DNA from: CAYUCE01 sp964443275
GTDB taxonomy: Bacteria > Bipolaricaulota > Bipolaricaulia > CAYUCE01
Assembly: GCA_964443275.1 (NCBI GenBank)
Contig: CAYUCE010000003.1
Span: 1-63,703, forward strand
Direction of reading: 5' to 3'
Length of the DNA stretch: 63,703 bases
Shown piece after piece: positions 61,213-63,703 of this stretch. Made by a program: the position numbers and the translations under genes. Under the pieces are notes generated by a model. The model did not search any database and had not been told where the DNA came from. It was given only the letters and a program-made list of their open reading frames with translations. Positions within the stretch are counted from its first letter, which is position 1. Each line of letters starts with the position of its first letter.

Positions 61213-62655
61213 ATGAGAGTAAGAGTTCGATTTGCCCCCAGCCCTACAGGTAATTTACACGTTGGCGGGGCTAGAACAGCTTATTATAATTGGTTGTTTG
61301 CCAGAAAAAATGGGGGAGAATTTGTGTTGCGAATCGAGGATACGGACCGTAAGCGTTCCAAAAGAACCTATGAAGAAAATATTATTGAAGACTTAGAATG
61401 GCTGGGTATCGATTGGGACGATTTTTACCGGCAGTCGGAGCGATTTGATATATACAGAGATTATGCAGACCGCCTTTTGGATGAAGGCAGAGCCTATCAC
61501 TGCTATTGCCGAGACGAAGAACTAAAAGAAATGCGGCGAAAGGCACAAAGTGAAGGACGCCCTCCCGGCTATGATGGCAGATGTCGAAATTTAACTTCCC
61601 AAGAAAAGAAGAAATTCCAAAAGGAAGGAAGAGAACCCACCATCAGATTTAAGATCTCGGAGCCGGATAAAAGCGTGGTAATTTCGGATCTTATAAAAGG
61701 TGAGGTGGAATTTGACCGGGTAATGACCGGAGATTTTATTTTAATTAAGTCAGATGGTACCCCCACCTATAATTTAGCAGCCACCATCGATGATCATCTG
61801 ATGGGGATAACTCACGTACTGAGAGCTGAAGAACATTTATCTAACACACCCAAGCAAAAAATGCTTTATCAGGCTCTGGGTTTTACTCCCCCGAAGTTTG
61901 GTCACCTCCCGCTTCTGCTGGGGGAGGATCGCAAAAAGCTTTCCAAAAGACACGGCTCAGTAATGGTAAGGGAACTTCGAGAGAAAGGTTATCTGCCGGA
62001 GACTTTAAAAAATTACTTTGCCCTTTTAGGCTGGTCTTCCAAGGATGAACAGGAGATTTTTTCCGAAAGCGAGCTATTGATGTGCTTTTCATTAGAAAAT
62101 ATGATGAGAAGCCCGCAGGTTTTTGATTTTGATAAGTTGGACTGGTTGAATAACCACTATTTACAAAAAGCCGATCTAGAAAGAATAACCAAGTTAGCAA
62201 TCCCTTGGATAAAGAAGGCCGGTTATTTAAAAGATAACCAGCTATCAAATAAAGAGAGCCAAAAGCTTAAACGGATCGTCGATTTACTGCGCCCTTCAAT
62301 TAGCAATTTATCTGAGCTCAAAGAGCATAAGGATTTGAATATATTTTTCGAAATTCCACTCCTAACTCCGGAAGCCAAAGAAATCCTAAACGATGATATT
62401 TCAGCCCAGGTACTGGAAAGCTTTCTTCAGACTCTAGAGGGGAGGGTCGAAATATCCCCCAGCCAAGTGACTAAGTTGATTAAGAAGGTAAAAGAAGAAC
62501 TGGATGTAGGTTTTAGACAAGTTTATGAGCCGCTGCGGGCTGCTATTACCGGCAAAACCAGCGGCCCGGAGATAAATCAGGTAATATCGATACTGGGAAC
62601 GACTGAAACCCAAAAAAGGTTGCAAACTCAGTTTGACACTGCTCAAACAAACTGA
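61213..62655 (+). CDS. gltX: Glutamate--tRNA ligase
   Basis: A class I synthetase with the HIGH-type motif FAPSPTGNLHVGGARTAYYN and the KMSKS-type motif RKKLSKRHGSVMV. The CxC-type zinc knuckle (YHCYCRDEE) is present, as in many bacterial GluRS. 480 aa is normal. I start it at ATG 61213 (MRVRVRFAPSP); a longer frame from 61168 adds 15 residues unlike the family. tRNA-Ile follows 18 nt later. Whether it is discriminating or not cannot be told here. Confidence 0.94.
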   Translation: MRVRVRFAPSPTGNLHVGGARTAYYNWLFARKNGGEFVLRIEDTDRKRSKRTYEENIIEDLEWLGIDWDDFYRQSERFDIYRDYADRLLDEGRAYHCYCRDEELKEMRRKAQSEGRPPGYDGRCRNLTSQEKKKFQKEGREPTIRFKISEPDKSVVISDLIKGEVEFDRVMTGDFILIKSDGTPTYNLAATIDDHLMGITHVLRAEEHLSNTPKQKMLYQALGFTPPKFGHLPLLLGEDRKKLSKRHGSVMVRELREKGYLPETLKNYFALLGWSSKDEQEIFSESELLMCFSLENMMRSPQVFDFDKLDWLNNHYLQKADLERITKLAIPWIKKAGYLKDNQLSNKESQKLKRIVDLLRPSISNLSELKEHKDLNIFFEIPLLTPEAKEILNDDISAQVLESFLQTLEGRVEISPSQVTKLIKKVKEELDVGFRQVYEPLRAAITGKTSGPEINQVISILGTTETQKRLQTQFDTAQTN

Positions 62656-62673
62656 TAATATACAAAGGAGATT

Positions 62674-62751
<78 letters not shown>

Positions 62752-63117
62752 CTTCCCACAGTTTTTAAAGTTGGTCTTTTGTTAATTGATCGTCTTTTGA
62801 ATTTCGCATGTTAGATCCTCGTTTTGTAAAACACTTCTGTTAAGAATGGCGCCGGTAGTCTTTGGTGTGAGCTGGAAGGTGGATTCAAGATGACCTGGTT
62901 AAGCGAAAAGGAATGGAACTGTGGGTTATTGCTGAGTTTATTTTTGGTTCCTGTAGTGCTGAAAGAGTGGGACCAAACAAGGATATTCACGTGCCTCTAT
63001 GTTTTTTAAGATCGTTATTCAAAGGTCATCTAGCTGCTCTTGTATGGTTAGCTAAATTTACTTCCAGTTACTAAACTGACATTGGTAGGGAGAATAATAG
63101 AAAAAGGCAGAATTGAT
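62752..63117. other. Intergenic stretch with one doubtful frame
   Basis: No supported gene. A 53-codon frame on the plus strand (62913 to about 63074, starting MELWVIAEFIFGS) has a ribosome-like AAAGGA too close to its ATG and no family match. No promoter or terminator stands out. Confidence 0.3.
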
Positions 63118-63486
63118 TTATGTTTCCTCTGCTTTCCTTAAGGTTTCTTTGTAAATATCAGAGGTGATGTAAAAACCCACATCAATGAAATCTTCTAAGG
63201 TTTTTTTGACTTCAGATATAATTCCACGTGCTTTAGCTTCCTGGAGGATATCTAGAGAGCTGATTAACTTTAAATTAAGTTTCCTTGCTTCTCTACGAGC
63301 TAAACTGTCGTCAGTAACCAGGGGAAGCTGTTTTTCATTGGCGAGAATAATGCTCTCTTTTTCTCCTAGCCCTAAACGGTCGGATAATGCTACAAGCTTA
63401 GATTTTGATTTTATTTCTACTCTTTTAATCCAGGATGCGGATTTAATCTTCCTTGACCCAGGTTTACCCTTTCCTTTCACTACCAC
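63118..63486 (-). pseudogene. PIN-domain (DUF3368) toxin lacking its N terminus
   Basis: The DUF3368 features GKGKPGSRKIKSASWIKRV, SDRLGLGEKESIILA, PLVTDDSLARREARKL and the C-terminal helix are present. The first 35-40 residues, holding the first catalytic aspartate (SDTSPLI-type), are missing. A few more residues in frame upstream (AVYHEVVVKGKG) fit the family, then a TGA stops the frame. It is probably inactive as a nuclease. It overlaps the end of the antitoxin gene. Confidence 0.75.
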
Positions 63487-63703
63487 TTCATGGTATACAG
63501 CTTCTTCAATCCCTCATCCAACTCTTCTGGTTTTATAACTAGAGATAAGATACCATGTTTCTTCATAATATCTGCTAATACCCATCGGTCTACATTCAAG
63601 AGTTCCGCCGCTTTTCCTTGGGATATTTTCTTTTGTCGAAGTAAATCTAAGACGAATGCTTCTTTAGCTTGTTTATCCATCTCTTCCAAAGAATCTATCA
63701 GGT
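63480..63703 (-). CDS. UPF0175-family antitoxin, start beyond the window
   Basis: A small protein with the UPF0175 helix pattern DLLRQKKISQGKAAELLNVD and MKKHGILSLVIKPEEL. The frame stays open from TTG 63689 to the right edge (LIDSLEEMDK), so the true start probably lies outside. It pairs with the PIN gene in an antitoxin-toxin order. Its final residues (KKLYTMKW) run over the toxin region and may be new sequence produced by the deletion. Confidence 0.72.
   Translation of the reverse strand, partial: LIDSLEEMDKQAKEAFVLDLLRQKKISQGKAAELLNVDRWVLADIMKKHGILSLVIKPEELDEGLKKLYTMKW

Noticed and set aside
62913..63074. 53-codon frame after tRNA-Ile
   Set aside because: The purine-rich site is too close to the ATG and there is no family similarity; described as doubtful in the intergenic entry only.

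Overview
The window looks like a piece of chromosome from an anaerobic, probably monoderm bacterium of an uncultivated or poorly known lineage. Anaerobic metabolism is shown by a 2-oxoacid:ferredoxin oxidoreductase, a flavodiiron protein, a superoxide reductase-type protein, a DPS-like ferritin, a three-cysteine ferredoxin and a relic of an aldehyde:ferredoxin oxidoreductase. A LytR-CpsA-Psr protein and the absence of any outer-membrane gene point to a monoderm envelope. The tmRNA tag begins ANT, as many actinobacterial tags do, so a deep actinobacterial relative is possible, but Clostridia-like lineages are not excluded; this is inference.

Layout. Positions 1-29 are the 3' end of a 16S rRNA. 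It is not followed by a 23S gene but by convergent proS, ispG and miaB, then an ABC-2 exporter, a LytR-CpsA-Psr/rsfS/phasin-like/ubiB set, and only at 10.74 kb a 23S-5S-tRNA-Asn unit with its own promoter. The 16S and 23S genes are therefore unlinked here. The 23S carries two hairpin intervening sequences. Positions 14.3-19.4 kb hold a beta-lactamase-fold protein, threonine synthase, a membrane methyltransferase, a possible GerMN-like protein, a flavodoxin and a truncated methyltransferase. Positions 19.7-24.5 kb are a signalling block: two HisKA_3 kinases, a NarL-type regulator and a DUF438/hemerythrin protein.

Positions 25-34 kb form a redox, oxygen and sulfur defence region: DJ-1/PfpI, OsmC, FprA, two rhodanese proteins, a pterin dehydratase with a gene relic in front of it, KorAB, and a ferredoxin-ferritin-superoxide reductase operon with a clear promoter. 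Then come tmRNA, NfeD, an AmmeMemoRadiSam-type radical SAM enzyme, a PPP phosphatase, an HtrA protease and a PP-loop tRNA thiolase-like protein.

Positions 41-49.3 kb are an accessory catabolic island centred on hydroxyproline-type chemistry: an opine dehydrogenase-like gene, a ProRS paralogue, an AOR relic, an N-truncated IlvD/Edd dehydratase, a bicysteine proline racemase/hydroxyproline epimerase, a DapA-family lyase and a divergent enolase-superfamily enzyme. The ProRS paralogue has lost the class II catalytic motifs but keeps the editing (INS) and anticodon-binding domains. It is the best candidate here for an undescribed system.

Positions 49.3-55.4 kb hold rsmI, an MFS transporter, a folate-independent-type methionine synthase next to mtnA, RNA 3'-phosphate cyclase and a thiamine-binding-type protein. 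Positions 55.5-61.1 kb encode a branched-chain amino acid ABC transporter. Its substrate-binding gene is preceded by a promoter, an Ile/Leu-rich leader peptide and a terminator, an apparent attenuation device; the convergent livGFHM operon has a similar but weaker leader. The window ends with gltX, tRNA-Ile and a decayed PIN/UPF0175 toxin-antitoxin pair.
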